A DNA stretch of 64,000 nucleotides from Lumbricus terrestris (Eukaryota; Annelida; Clitellata; Crassiclitellata; Lumbricidae). The translations under genes were made by a program, and so were the position numbers. The notes beneath the pieces were generated by a model, which saw nothing but the letters and a program-made list of their open reading frames with translations, did no database searches and was not told the origin of the DNA. The number at the start of each line of letters is the position of its first letter. The stretch's first letter is position 1. This document shows positions 1-11,574 of the stretch, in pieces. The stretch is taken from NCBI GenBank assembly GCA_949752735.1, contig OX457036.1:14327516-14391515 (forward strand). The letters are read 5' to 3'.

Positions 1-696
1 TAAAGCAGACCGCATATACCAATCCTCACTTCGGGCGCCGCCAGCTGCGGGACTTTGTGTTGCCCCTTAGTAAGGTAATAGTATTTCGGACCGGTTAAAA
101 CAAAACGAAGTTTTTACAATATTTGAAGATAGACTGAAAGATGGAGGTCGTAACGCGCACATATCGATATTAGCAGCACTTTGATCAACAGTCCACAACC
201 CTAAATTATTGTTTTATTTTAATTGAATTAAGTGTGTAGCATTATTTATTGTGAGGACTTTCAATTTTGAAATCGGTTTTTATAACAGTTGCAGACAATA
301 GCCTGCATTCCTATTGTTTAGAATTTACAATGATCACCATGGCAACGGAAGTCGTACGAAATTTGCATTTGGATTGGATAGAAAATAATTATAATCGTTA
401 CCAAGGAAACACGCTCATGGTCAACTGTCTCTTCAGTGTATCAAGTGACATCATGAAATAATAATAAAAAGTAACAACAGCAATAAAAAAAATCAACAAT
501 AATAATAATAAAATAATAATAAGCCTTTACTATTTATTGTTTTTAAAGCCTGAGGGATCATATATACCTCGGGCGCGAGATCGACGACTGTACACTGTCA
601 AGACATTACAGTGGTAGCTTAATGAAAAGAAATCAATATTTAATTAATTAATTATAATAATGACGTGAATTTCATGACTATCTTGTTGTAGCTGAT
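1..696. other. AT-rich leader, no gene seen
   Basis: No gene is recognised. The stretch is AT-rich with short AAT runs (about 480-525). It contains a 25-bp imperfect palindrome at 549-573 that recurs at 18208-18232. It lies directly upstream of a broken transposase gene and may hold that element's 5' end, but I see no terminal repeat. Confidence 0.4.
549..573. repeat. Short dispersed repeat end (CCTGAGGGATCAT...CCTCGGG)
   Basis: A 25-bp imperfect palindrome beginning CCTGAGGGATCAT and ending ACCTCGGG. A copy with a few differences is at 18208-18232. Both copies sit next to AAT/TTA-rich DNA, so this may be the 3' end of a retroelement that carries an AAT tail. The family is not recognised. 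Confidence 0.5.
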
Positions 697-2646
697 ATGT
701 CGAGCAGTGACGATCAAGGTTCCTCATCCGAAGACAGTGACCCAGCTGATGCTCCGTGGCTTCCGAATGGTGATCTACTGCCTGTTGTCGATGCTTCAAT
801 TGAGCCAATGTTCGCATACGGTCAACCGGCTTCTCTACTGCCTGTTGTCGATGCTTCAATTGAACCAATGTTCATAGACGGTAAAACGGCTTCTCTAATG
901 CCTGTTGTCTATGCTACTGCACCCAGTCTTGTTGCTTGTGTTGCGGATCAACATAATGACAAAATTATTGATAAACGTTCCCTATCAATGTCGAGAAAAA
1001 TTGCTAAAAAAGGGCAGGGTAACTCTCAGAAATGGAAGCGAAATGCTGCAGCCAACAAGAGATTGCATGGGGACAAAAGGCAAATGAAGCCAATAAACTG
1101 TAAATTCTGTCGTAGTAAAATGTCCGATGAAAACCGCAAAGAAGTTTTCGATGATTATTGGCAGCTAGTTACCTGGGAAAGAAAGAGAGATTGTGTAATT
1201 TCCCACATAGAGACATATATGCAATGCTTCTCGTAAGAGAACGCAGAATGTTGTAAGTCGCAGGGGGGGGCAACCATTAAGTATTATCTTCCAGCTGTTG
1301 GAAAGAAAATCCAAGTATGTAGGCAGTTCTTTTTAGGCACCCTATGTGTTGGCAAGATGTTTGTCCGGCTGGCAGTAGCCTACGTAAAGCCAACAATTCT
1401 GGAACCATTCTTTTCTTCTCCATATGGTCATTCGAAGCGAGTTCCCCTAAATGCTACACCGCCTGCTGATCGCTTATGCATTACAAGCTTTATAGAGAAG
1501 TTTCCAACAATTCCTTCACATTATTGCAGGAAAGACTCCAAACTCCTTTATATGGAACCAGGCCTTAGTGTAGCCAAAATGTATGATCTTTATAAAGAAG
1601 AGTGTAATGTAGCTAAGCGTAAACCATGTTCTAAGAAAGTCTTCACTTGCATTTTCAAAACTTTGAACCGCTCTTTTTTCCATCCCCGTAAAGGTCAATG
1701 TGACTTCTGCATTTCATATAAAGATAAGGCGGTAAATCAAGCTGATTATGAAGAAGACAAAGAACGCGCTAGAATGTGCAAAGATGTAGATAAGATGCTG
1801 GCCATTGCTGGGCAAGTCGCACCGTGATACATGTACAATGCGAGTGATTACAGTAGATCTGCAGCAAGTTTTGCTCTGCCCCAAAACATTCGCATCCGCA
1901 GTTTACTATAAACGGAAGCTGGCTTTGCATAATTTCACTACATATGATGTTGCAAGTGGGGATGACTCATGTAATGTTTGGCATGAAGCTGAAGGTGCCT
2001 TAGATGCCGAAGAGTTTGCAAGCCTAATAGTTCATTACCTAAGAAACGGTCGAATCCGTATATGGTCAGATGGCTGCGCATATCAAAATAGAAACGCCGT
2101 TCTTGCTTCTGCAATATTTCATTTATTGCGCATTGGTGAAAAGGAAAATCTGAAAGATTTTCCTCAAAAGTATTTAGAGCAGAGGACATACTCAGATGGA
2201 GGTTGATGCAATGCATTCCTCAATAGAAACAGCAAGTTGTACAATTGAATTGTTTACTCCGCAAGATTGGATGGCAGTCATGAAGGCTGCTAGAAGAAGG
2301 AAACCTTTCATTGTCAATTCAATTGATCATACATTTTGGAAGACATTTCCAAACCCAATCCCATCAATAATTTATTAGACCTGGGAAAAGGCCCCAAAAG
2401 GGTAGGGGACCCCTGTGTTACTGATATTAAACACTTACTGTTTACTCAGGACGGTATTTTTACAGCCTTACTCATGCAACCTCTGTACAACCGTCACAAG
2501 TACGTGGGCTTGGCAAAATGATGCCACCAGTTCAGAAGTACTCTAAAAAGTTGACTATCCCTAAACCTAAACTGGCTGATTTGAAAGAACTTTGCAAAGC
2601 TGTAATCCCACAAGCTCACCACAACTTCTTTGAGCAACTTATTTAA
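697..2646 (+). pseudogene. Transposase-like gene, broken by several frameshifts
   Basis: The pieces read in order across at least four frame changes. First is an acidic N-terminus with two copies of a LLPVVDASIEPMF unit, then a lysine/arginine-rich stretch followed by a CKFCRSKMS zinc-knuckle-like motif (697-1236). Next come a cysteine-rich segment with CDFCISYKDKA (1357-1827), VDLQQVLLCPK and WSDGCAYQNRN (1805-2206), MEVDAMHSSIE (from 2196), and a C-terminal tail ending FFEQLI with a stop at 2644-2646. The spaced D, D and E/H motifs look like an RNase-H-fold DDE transposase core. From memory it resembles a family of animal transposon proteins, possibly those labelled DUF7869, but I could not check this. 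Frame changes near 1255 (a run of nine G), 1820, 2187, 2370 and 2520 make it non-functional. No terminal repeats are seen, and the downstream side runs into the gap at 2659. Confidence 0.7.
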
Positions 2647-2658
2647 TAAAACTGTTGG

Positions 2659-2858
2659 NNNNNNNNNNNNNNNNNNNNNNNNNNNNNNNNNNNNNNNNNN
2701 NNNNNNNNNNNNNNNNNNNNNNNNNNNNNNNNNNNNNNNNNNNNNNNNNNNNNNNNNNNNNNNNNNNNNNNNNNNNNNNNNNNNNNNNNNNNNNNNNNNN
2801 NNNNNNNNNNNNNNNNNNNNNNNNNNNNNNNNNNNNNNNNNNNNNNNNNNNNNNNNNN
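2659..2858. other. Assembly gap (200 N)
   Basis: Exactly 200 N, the same length as the gap at 39322-39521, so this is probably a fixed-size scaffold filler. The left end of the next transposon begins at the first base after it, so that end may be incomplete. Confidence 0.98.
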
Positions 2859-3259
2859 ACTAGGGTGACAATGTCAATCACACAAAAAAATAATTTTTTG
2901 AATTTTTAAAGTCTCACCCCTCAAAAGTGTTCTCTATAACATCAGTACTACAGGTGAAAGTTTTTAGGGAAATATGAAAACGTTTAGAGGTGGTCCAACG
3001 ACCTTGAACTTTCAATAGATAGACCTACAAACAACGTTGAATATGAAATGTGCTAAATATTTTATGCTCTACCAATTAATTTCTAGTGCTTATTTCAATA
3101 TCTCTGACATTATCACTCATGACATGCATAGGGTACAGTTATTATTTAATTAAAAACCAATGAGTCAATTTGAAAATTAAACGAGAACGTCACGAGCAGT
3201 TAGTTATGTTAAAATTGACTTTTGTGCCTGATGAAAAGAAATTAAGAAGATCTAATGTC

Positions 3260-4200
3260 ATTTTGATTGCATGATCACTGCAGCATTCAACAGGACTAAA
3301 ATTAGTGGCATAAGTGTGGCACACATCCTAGCAGCCAAAGGACAATCAATGGGCCGTGCCGTGATCATGCTGAAATTGTTATCAATCAGGATTACATTAG
3401 ACATGCTCGGGCCCATCATCGTGAGACTTTTCTCAAAGAAATCCGTGCATCATTAGGTCTTGAAGTTCCACATAAAGTTCATTGGGATGACAGGTTGTTG
3501 AAGACTTTTACGTCAAAAGAACGTTGCCCTGCTGTGCTGGCACCAGATAAAGGAACAATGAAAATTTTAGGGGTTCCTTTACTGCCTAATGGAACAGGTG
3601 AAGCACAATCTTCAGCCATTTTAACTTGCTTGAAGAGTGGAATATAGCTGGCCGCATACGATCTATGGCATTTCACACAACTTCTGTCCTCCACAGCAAT
3701 GCTGGTCTTCAATCAAGAGCATGTGTTCTGCTGGAACAAAATACTCAGATATGGTAGATCTTCTCAGCTTGCAATGGTGATAGTGGGGGATAGTGTGCAA
3801 TACTCTGATGACAAAGTCTCGCAGACGTACGAAAACACTGTTTGAGAGATTTGGATAGGGAAGTTGATACAATGCAATCTACCTGTTCCATATCTCTTAC
3901 ATCTGACTGCATTTGAGCTGCAGCCTCTATGAGCACAATGTATTTGTTCTTCTGGTGTATCTCAAGGCATTGGTACACAAGCCAATGTCCAAAGTCAGCT
4001 CTCTGGAATGACCTGCAACTGTTGAAGCAGCTCATTGCTTACAAAACAGTAAGTCAGACCGTCGCTACAGCAGAAATCACGTCTTTCCAACAATTTGAGG
4101 TACCTGAGTGAAATGTTGGTTGGCCTGGTGTTGTTTTATTCGGCTGTTTCTGATGACAGTGCGACTGCAATGGTCGAACGTTCGGGATACGATGAACCTC
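3260..4200 (+). pseudogene. Decayed transposase of the TIR element
   Basis: The plus strand from about 3390 reads through HWDDRLLKTF, ERCPAVLAP and LGVPLLPNGTGEAQSSA. It changes frame near 3640, then reads EWNIAGRIRSMAFHTTS and SRACVLLEQ to a stop near 3755. Near 4100-4200 a further piece reads LSEMLVGLVLFYSAVSDDS. This order matches, from memory, an uncharacterised transposon protein widespread in arthropods and cnidarians, in which a FDTTASNTG-like motif is typical; here the D is replaced by H. Stops and frame changes show it is dead. Its position inside matched terminal repeats supports it as that element's own transposase. Superfamily assignment is uncertain. Confidence 0.6.
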
Positions 4201-4491
4201 TTCGACATATCAAAGTTTATGTGCAGCAAGTACCACTACAAGAGCTGAATTTGAAGCCATAAACACGAAGAAACTCTTCATTGCACTAGTCTGCACTAGA
4301 TATTCTTGTAAACTTCCTGCAACTACATCCAAGCACATGGAGAGATAAACGACAGCATTCTCTTGACTCGTCGCCGAGCTGTGAGCTGATTTCAGCTTAA
4401 AGGTCGAAAATGATGCAGCTGAACGTGGTGTCCATTCATTCATCCATTCATTCCATGAAGTACTTACAAACCAAGAAGAACCAAGTATATA

Positions 4492-5474
4492 CAGGGTGGG
4501 CCAGCATAAATGTCCCGACTTTGCGCGCGTATAACTTCGCCAATTTCTAACATTCATTTATACTTAATGCATCAAATTAAAGGTATTTCACTCTAGTATT
4601 AACTCTAAAAAAGTCGAACTGATACTAGTTTAGGTTTTAATTATATGCCCGGAACAGCGCTTGCTACCAGATTTTGCTGTCATTTGCGACGCAACCTGGC
4701 GCCGTTGACAGACGATGATCGCGTTTCGATCCTAATTTTACGAACTGATAAGGGATTTAATTCGTTTGAAATGATTAACGAATATTCTAACAGAGGATGG
4801 AATAAACAATACCTTGAATTATCTGCTACGGAAAATTGATAAAACAAGACTTTCTACTCGCAAACCATGGGAATCGGAGCGCACGGCGCTCACATCCGCT
4901 AACATTGCTCGTGTGTCCGCGTACATTTGCAGTCAAGACAATGACCAGGGCAGGCCCTGCATGCAAATTCAACGCAAAACAGGCAGTCTTAGAAGCACTG
5001 AGTAACGTACTGGAAAAGATTATAGACCTAAAGTTAAAGTAATTTGTCGACGAGAAGTCCAGCGAACTCTCCAGCTCTTACGCAAAGAAATGGCTGGCAG
5101 CGTGCAAGCGTCTGAAGCAGCGCATGGCAGTGCACGGCTGTTGGCAAAATTGAAAGGACGTGGTTTTGCGATTAGAAGATATTCATGGTAGGGACCCTAC
5201 AAACACCCTAAATGATCGTGTCTACGCGCGTTTTAGCAAAAAACGATAGAATTTCCCGGGGAAACGGCGTCATAATGCGTCAGTAATGACAAAAAATGGT
5301 AGCTAGCGCTGATCCAAGTATATAATTAAAACCTAAACTAGTATCAGTTCGACTTTTTTAGAGTTAATACTAGAGTGAAATACCTTTAATTTGGTGCATT
5401 AAGTATAAATAAATGTTAAAAATTGGCGAAGTTATACGCGTGCAAAGTCGGGACATTTATGCTGGCCCACCCTG
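4492..5474 (+). mobile_element. Mariner/Tc1-type non-autonomous element, copy 1 (nested)
   Basis: A 983-bp element with ends CAGGGTGGGCCAGC...GCTGGCCCACCCTG, TA on both sides, and terminal inverted repeats of roughly 170 bp. Inside are the remains of a transposase N-terminus: LTDDDRVSILILRTDKGFNS (from about 4697) followed by a frame change, then LLRKIDKTRLSTRKP and ANIARVSAYICSQDNDQG. These are the helix-turn-helix (HTH) DNA-binding half of a mariner/Tc1 transposase. The catalytic half is absent, so the element is internally deleted. It is inserted in the TIR transposon at 2859-5762. A nearly identical copy lies inverted at 48042-49023. Confidence 0.88.
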
Positions 5475-5952
5475 TATATAGTGCATGTGGTCATGAAATA
5501 TAGGAAGGAATAGCCAGACTCAAAAAAGCAAACAGCCATAAATGGACTTGATAAACAGTACTTGAATCAAATACGAAGAGATGTGTATTTGCATTGTGTT
5601 AAACACTGATCATTATGGTCAAACTTCTGATGCGTTGGACCACCTCTAAATATTAATGAATTAATTTTTAAAAAATCATGCATAGACATTTTATGGTACA
5701 TAACCAATGAAGAGGGTGAGACTTGTGAAATTCAAAATTTTTATTTTAAGTGTCACCCTAGTGCGTACGTTAGTGACGACCACGTTTAATGTCAATGTCC
5801 AATCTGTTGCACCAGATGCAGAATGAGGACGGAGGAGTGTGGCAGACACAAGGTCTAGCAGAGAGACTAGGAACCTACACACAATTACACACACCCTCAC
5901 ACAGGAGTGCATAGATATTATAGACAAATAAACATAATAAACAAACAAAAAC

Positions 5953-6207
5953 ATACAAACATACATACATACATACATACATACATACATACATACATAC
6001 ATACATACATACATACAAATGTCATACATACATACATGTACATACATACACACATACACATATACACACATACACACATACACACATACACACATACACA
6101 CATACATACATACATACATACATACATACATACATACATACATACATACACACATGCACACATGCACACATACATACATACATACATACATACATACACA
6201 CATACAC
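5953..6207. repeat. (ACAT)n microsatellite
   Basis: About 250 bp of ACAT with interspersed ACACAT units. It opens long frames that read as Ile-His-Thr-Tyr or Met-Tyr-Val-Cys repeats; these are not genes. It lies next to the LINE fragment that starts at 6208. Confidence 0.95.
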
Positions 6208-6412
6208 TGTCTTTCTGTCTTGCTTGCTGTGGTCGGTCCGTCTTTCTGGAATAAGTTACCTATTAGTCTCCGTAATGAACTTCTTTGTCTTTCTTTGCCC
6301 TTTTTCCGCAAGCGTTTGAAAACCATTCTCTTTGATTGTGGTTTGGTGTCAGGTCGGGAGCGCCTCTGAGGAGTTCTCTTGAAGGGGCGCTATATAAATG
6401 TACGATCACAAT
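6208..6412 (+). pseudogene. 3' end of a CR1/L2-like LINE
   Basis: The plus strand reads PSFWNKLPISLRNELLCL and then FFRKRLKTILF, a typical end of a CR1/L2-type reverse transcriptase ORF, with a stop at 6367-6369. It is followed by TCGGGAGCGCCTCTGAGG and GGGGCGCTATATAAAT. This last segment is shared with the 3' end of the tRNA-headed SINEs in the window (12374, 33538, 46233 and the minus-strand copies). The LINE is strongly 5'-truncated, as is usual. Confidence 0.75.
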
Positions 6413-6597
6413 TTTAAAAAAAACCACATACACACACATACATACTCCGACATACATACATACATAATTACACAATATACAATATACATACATGCATACA
6501 TTCACATATACATGTATGCATTATGCAGACTCAGTCAGTCAGGTGAAGAAAGAAATGAAGAAAAAGAGAGAGACATAATAAAGATTGTGCAGACTGA

Positions 6598-6803
6598 GAA
6601 CGGAACATTCTGCGATGAAGAAACAGACAGAAAGACAGAAAGACATGCACTGCAGCCATTCAGTCAACACGCGAGACAGACAGACAAAGACAGACAACCA
6701 GACAGAGAGAGAGAGAGACTCAGACAGACAGACAGACAGACAAATATTAGTGAGGCCAGGCTGGTGAGAGTGATGTCTTCCGGTTTCGTACTTTCGTTAG
6801 TGA

Positions 6804-6835
<32 letters not shown>

Positions 6836-6852
6836 AAACACACAGATAGACA

Positions 6853-6883
<31 letters not shown>

Positions 6884-6924
6884 AACAAACAGACGGACGC
6901 ACGGATAAACAGACGGACAGACAG

Positions 6925-6955
<31 letters not shown>

Positions 6956-7020
6956 AACAAACAGACGGACAGACAGACAGACAGACGGACGGGCGGACGG
7001 TCAGACAGACTGGCGACGTT
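6598..7020. repeat. (CAGA)n/(CGGA)n-rich tandem repeat
   Basis: Long runs of CAGA with CGGA and CAAA variants, interrupted near 6740-6800. Open frames through it (Arg-Gln-Thr-Asp and Cys-Leu-Ser-Val repeats) are repeat artefacts. Confidence 0.9.
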
Positions 7021-7254
7021 TGAATGAAGAAAATCCTAATGGGCAAATATTCCAATCGAACGACAAACTCCGATTCCGATCAAGCAAAGAACAACGGAAG
7101 GAAAGAAGGACGGACGAACGCAGTGACCGGACAGAAGGACAAATAGAAGGACTAACATGGTAGGATGAAAGGAAGAGATGAAAGATGGAAATGAATGATG
7201 GACGGATAAACGAAACAGGAGAATGATAATATAACACATGTATAAACATATTTA

Positions 7255-7580
7255 ATTAAATAAATATAAATGCACATAATGTATAAATATATATAAATAT
7301 ATATAGACCTATGTATATTTTGTATTGTATATAATGTAAATCTATAGCCATATATATTAAGATGTCGTGCATAATTATATATAAATATATATAGGCTAAA
7401 TATATATAATATAAATTATATATATATTAAACTGTCGTGCATAATTATATATAAATATATATAATATAAATTATATATACATATATATATATATATATTA
7501 AATTAAGATTCGTGCATCATTATATATATAAATATATGTATAATATAAATTATATATATATATATAATTATATATTAAGC
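7255..7580. repeat. AT-rich block with related 60-70-bp units
   Basis: TATATA-rich DNA in which a unit containing GTCGTGCATAATTATATA or a close variant recurs near 7364, 7433 and 7510. This is a short degenerate tandem array. No coding potential is seen here or in the following stretch to 8040. Confidence 0.7.
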
Positions 7581-8044
7581 TGCCGTCTGCTCATTTTCGC
7601 TGCAGTTCAAAACAATCCGTTAGCTGTTGTTTAATTAAAATCTAATAATTAGTTCTCCTCCCACAGACCCGTCATCACAAAATTAATACAAACGACATCA
7701 ATCGAAAAGAGAAGAATATGAGTTTAGGTCGGGTCAGATTATAGGTCGCGTCTGGCAATGTCATGTCGGGTCAGGAGAGGTCACAGGTCAGGCGAGACAA
7801 ACAGTGATTAAGACGTTAGAAAAATAAGAGATATATTTTAAAATAATTTCAAATAAACATAGCCTTAAATAATTAAGTAATTTTCTCTCGGACTTCTTTC
7901 TTAGGCAGTTGGGTCGGGTCAGGGCGGGACGAGTCAGGTCAAGTCAGGTTATGTCGGGTTGGGTTGGGCTGCATGGTTAAGGAAGTTAATGTACGACAAG
8001 AAAATGTGAAATAAGTCAGTTGTGATATTGTAGAGCTTTGATGA

Positions 8045-8335
8045 ATACATACATAGATACATACATACAAATATAATACATGTACATACATACATACATA
8101 CACACATACATACATACATACATACATACAAACAAACAAACAAACATACATACATACATACATACATACATACATACAAACAAACAAACATACATACATA
8201 CATACATACAAACAAACATACATACATACATACATACATACATACATACATGCATGCATACATACATACATACACACACATACATACATACATACATACA
8301 TACATACATACACACATACACACACACACACATTC
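8045..8335. repeat. (CATA)n microsatellite
   Basis: Nearly 290 bp of CATA with CAAA and CACA variants. Reading frames through it are spurious. Confidence 0.95.
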
Positions 8336-8714
8336 CTACATAACCGCTCGAGTATTATAGTCGCGCTGTCAAATGCTCCAGTTACTGATGTTATCAGTTG
8401 GGAAAAATTGGACGCGGAGTTATCCCTCAGAGCGGCGATGGGCATCTATACGGTCACGGAAAGGGAAAAACGCCGTCTTCTCACATAGCATCCTCTTCCA
8501 TCACTCCCTTCTTTCCACGTCTCCACTACTCTCGCCGGAACTGATTCAATTAGCTGCGGCTGAGTTAGAAGGGAAAAATACGGATCTCCTCATGCAGTGG
8601 ACACAATCATTAGCACCCCCACCCATCCCCACCGTTACGACAAACGCCGTGGGCAGCGCTTGCATGCAAACTATCTAGATACATCCATCGCTCACAGATT
8701 CACACAAACTCTAT

Positions 8715-9034
8715 ATCTGTCTTTCTCTCGGCCCCCCCTCTCTCTCTCTCTCTCTGTCTCCCTTCATCTCTCTGTCTTTCCTTTTCGGTCTCTCTCCCTC
8801 ACTCTCTATTTAACCTTTTGTTTGTGTATGCCCCTCGATGTCTCCATCTCTGTGTGTCTGTTTCTCTTTGTCCCCTCCATGTGTCTGTGTGTCTGTCTGT
8901 CTGCCTGTCTCCATCCCTCCCTCTCAGTCTCAGTCTGTCTTTCTCTCCCTCTCTGTCTCTCTGTCTGTCTCTGTCTATCTCCCTCCTCCCTTCGTCTCCG
9001 TCTCAGTCTGTCTCTCCGTCTCTCTCTGTCCCTT

Positions 9035-9071
<37 letters not shown>

Positions 9072-9095
9072 TTCTCTCTCTCTCTCTCTCTGCGA
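8715..9095. repeat. CT/CTGT-rich low-complexity tract
   Basis: Pyrimidine-rich DNA with CTGT and CTCT runs, ending in (CTGT)n and (CT)n. Ser/Leu/Cys-rich open frames here are not genes. The stretch 9100-9760 that follows shows no recognisable gene. Confidence 0.9.
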
Positions 9096-9764
9096 TGGTT
9101 CCTGCTTAAAAATAGAACTTTCGGGCACTAGTTTTCCGGGGAAAATTTTTTTTCATCGGATAAATAGACTCCTCCTGCTAGAATCTCCTTTGTTGTCGAC
9201 TCCGATTCTCTCTTGAGATTATAGCCACTCAGTTGTCTAAGGCAGCTCCAGCTCTACAGAACTGTCAAGTCCCTTTTTCTGGAGGACTAATCCTTTTTCT
9301 CAGATACACAATTATTTCGGATTTTTAAAATTTCCTTTCCGCGAATCGGTCGACCTTGACTCACCTTGGGAACATCTCTCAACTGGCGAAGTCCTCAAGA
9401 TCAACCTGTGAAACCAGAGCAAACATGCTGGCTGGATATTCTCCTAATTCGCTCAGTCGTTTTTATAAAACATACATCTCGTCGACCATGTCTTGTTTCA
9501 ACAAAGTGAACATATCTAACGTCTCCAAAGCCAAGGAGCTATTTTAGTAGCTATGCGTGACTGTAAAATCTGCTGTTAACTCCGTGGCTTATACCATTTT
9601 TTAAATGTATCCAATCGTTTAATGCAATGTATAATGCATGTGCCCTTGTCATAGACTATGCAAAAGAGCTGCTTAGTAGGCTACTTACTTACTAACTCAC
9701 TCTGAGGGCACATCTGAATAGCTATGCTATGAGAACAATTTACAAATGCTCATAGCAGATTAGG

Positions 9765-9950
9765 TTAGATCAGCTTAGAATAAATTAGCTTAGATTAGAT
9801 TAAATTAGATTAAATTAGAGACACACAGACAGAGATAGACTAGACTGGTACAGACAGAAAGAGAGACAGAGACAGAGACCCGCAAACAGACAGACAGAAA
9901 CAAAGACAGGCATGCAGAGACAGAGACAGACAGACAGACAGACAGGTTTA
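9765..9950. repeat. TTAGA-type and CAGA-type low-complexity repeats
   Basis: Iterated TTAGA/TTAAA words (9765-9820) run into CAGA-rich DNA (9825-9945). There is no gene here, nor in 9950-10460. Confidence 0.8.
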
Positions 9951-10463
9951 CAAAACTTACGAAAGATGAATGTCGCAAACATCAGAACGGTGAATTTTTA
10001 CCTGCTCACCATATTATATCTCAGAACGTCATTTATTCGACCACAAAAAATTACTGATAAGTTCATGCTTTAGAAAAATTCCTCAAAGTATAATAATTAC
10101 ATCACCATATTCTAGAGTTCAGAAGATAGCATTGATCGATTATATAGGTACTAGCAGACATGCATGCATGCCCGTTAATCTTTCATTTGCTTCTCACTTT
10201 TCATGTAGATCTATATAATCATAAGCTTATATATGTATATTCATATAATTTACACAGACATATAGATTATTCTATGGATTCCGTTGCAAATTACAATAGA
10301 TCACGAAATGTGTTGACTACTAAGGCATCGTGTCTATATCAGCATTTCTACTCCAGTTGATAATTACATGTATGTGCTTTTGTAAATGTGCACGTGTTTA
10401 ACAGCGGCCAAGACCCAGCATGCTCACTTTTTACTTAATTCATTACTTCATGTGGGATATCGC

Positions 10464-11017
10464 CATGGGCGGAGTTTACCAGGGGATATGGGGGGAAAGG
10501 GCGGATACAGAAATTTTCGAAGGGAGGCCAACATTTTGGGTCTTGGGACAGGGAAAAAATTTCGTCTTGGCCACCAAAAAATCTGATGTCCTTTTTTTAG
10601 TCGTACAGGGTTCTTAGGTCCCTGCACGGAAATCGTGTACGAACCTCGTGGGGCTTGGGGAGGCCTGAGAAACTGCTCAAGGGGGGGGGCACATAAACTT
10701 TTCCGAGCCAGAATATATCTGGCAAAAATTAAAAAAATTCTAAGTGGGGCCATGGCCGGATTGGCCCTGGATCCGCCCCTATTAGGGGGCTATGCCCCCA
10801 AGGACTTTAGAAAGGTCATCAGCTTTTTTGCCGGGGAAATGGTATATTTTCCCGAAATTTGGACCGACGGTCTTAAAACTATAAAAAGGGTCATCAGAAA
10901 TTTGGTCAACGAAAATATAAAATATTGTCGGCGCCGCTCGTTCTGGACCAAGTCTCTGCCCCAAAGCCAAAGTTTTTTTTAGCTCCCCCTAAGAACTGAA
11001 ACCAAACTCCGCCCACA
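10464..11017. mobile_element. hAT-type MITE, CATGGGCGGAGTTT family
   Basis: A 554-bp element that begins CATGGGCGGAGTTT and ends AAACTCCGCCCACA, flanked by GATATCGC and GATATAGT (6 of 8 bases equal, a decayed 8-bp duplication). The inside is purine/GC-rich with poly-G and no transposase. A 342-bp relative with a perfect target duplication is at 54153-54494. Open frames at 10386-10982 are chance products. Confidence 0.75.
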
Positions 11018-11522
11018 GATATAGTTCACCTGCCCTACCAGTTTGAACGGGTGCACAGTCATTTGCGTTTAAATGACTTATGCATATACCACCACCGTTC
11101 AAAAATTCATGTTCATTATTTCCCGGTGATAGACAATGACACCTTCATATCAGGTAGACGATCTATATACACGAAAAATTTCCTCGTTGCAAAGCATCAA
11201 CTGCGAACGAACGAACGAACGAACCTCCAGTCGTTTGCTATTATTTCACAGCCAATCAATCGTTGTTCACCATTGACAAGACCAATTTGATTTCTATGCC
11301 TGCCACATCCACACCACCGCTCCCTGAATATGACTGTACGCGATTGGTATGGATGGATGAATGATCACCAGCAGAGCGGCGACAGCAACGTCTAAATTCT
11401 TTTGGGTAGCCTATATCGCTCTGAATCAGACACCAGCGTGGAAAAGGAGCACATTAATTATACATGAAAAAGCTGGCAAAATATATTATCGTTTTTGTCC
11501 GGTATAAACCCGTCACTGTTCG

Positions 11523-11524
<2 letters not shown>
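11018..11524. other. No gene seen
   Basis: Unique-looking DNA with a short (CGAA)n run near 11208-11225. I recognise nothing in it. Confidence 0.5.

Positions 11525-11567
<43 letters not shown>
11525..11567. repeat. (TA)n microsatellite
   Basis: Uninterrupted TA repeat just upstream of the reverse transcriptase fragment. A second TA-rich run at about 11716-11758 splits that fragment. Confidence 0.9.
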
Positions 11568-11571
<4 letters not shown>

Positions 11572-11574
11572 AAG

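Larger units (their letters stand above)
2859..5762. mobile_element. DNA transposon with about 140-bp terminal inverted repeats
   Basis: The left end starts ACTAGGGTGACA and the right end finishes TGTCACCCTAGT. Inside these, the inverted similarity continues through GTCTCACCC (about 2911-2919 against 5714-5722) to GAGGTGGTCCAACG (about 2988-3001 against 5634-5647). The right flank suggests one or two more terminal bases lost in the gap on the left. The interior carries a decayed transposase-like frame on the plus strand and a nested 983-bp mariner derivative at 4492-5474. Target duplication cannot be judged because of the gap. Confidence 0.8.

Noticed and set aside
3745..4035. Minus-strand 96-codon frame inside the TIR transposon
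   Set aside because: It lies opposite the decaying plus-strand transposase-like frame and shows no domain I recognise.
5907..8445. Long open frames reading Met-Tyr-Val-Cys or Ile-His-Thr-Tyr (also at 14544-15011, 23732-24370, 28888-29655, 57807-58650)
   Set aside because: They are translations of ACAT/TATG microsatellites. A four-base unit cycles through a stop-free frame, and both strands and several frames are open at once.
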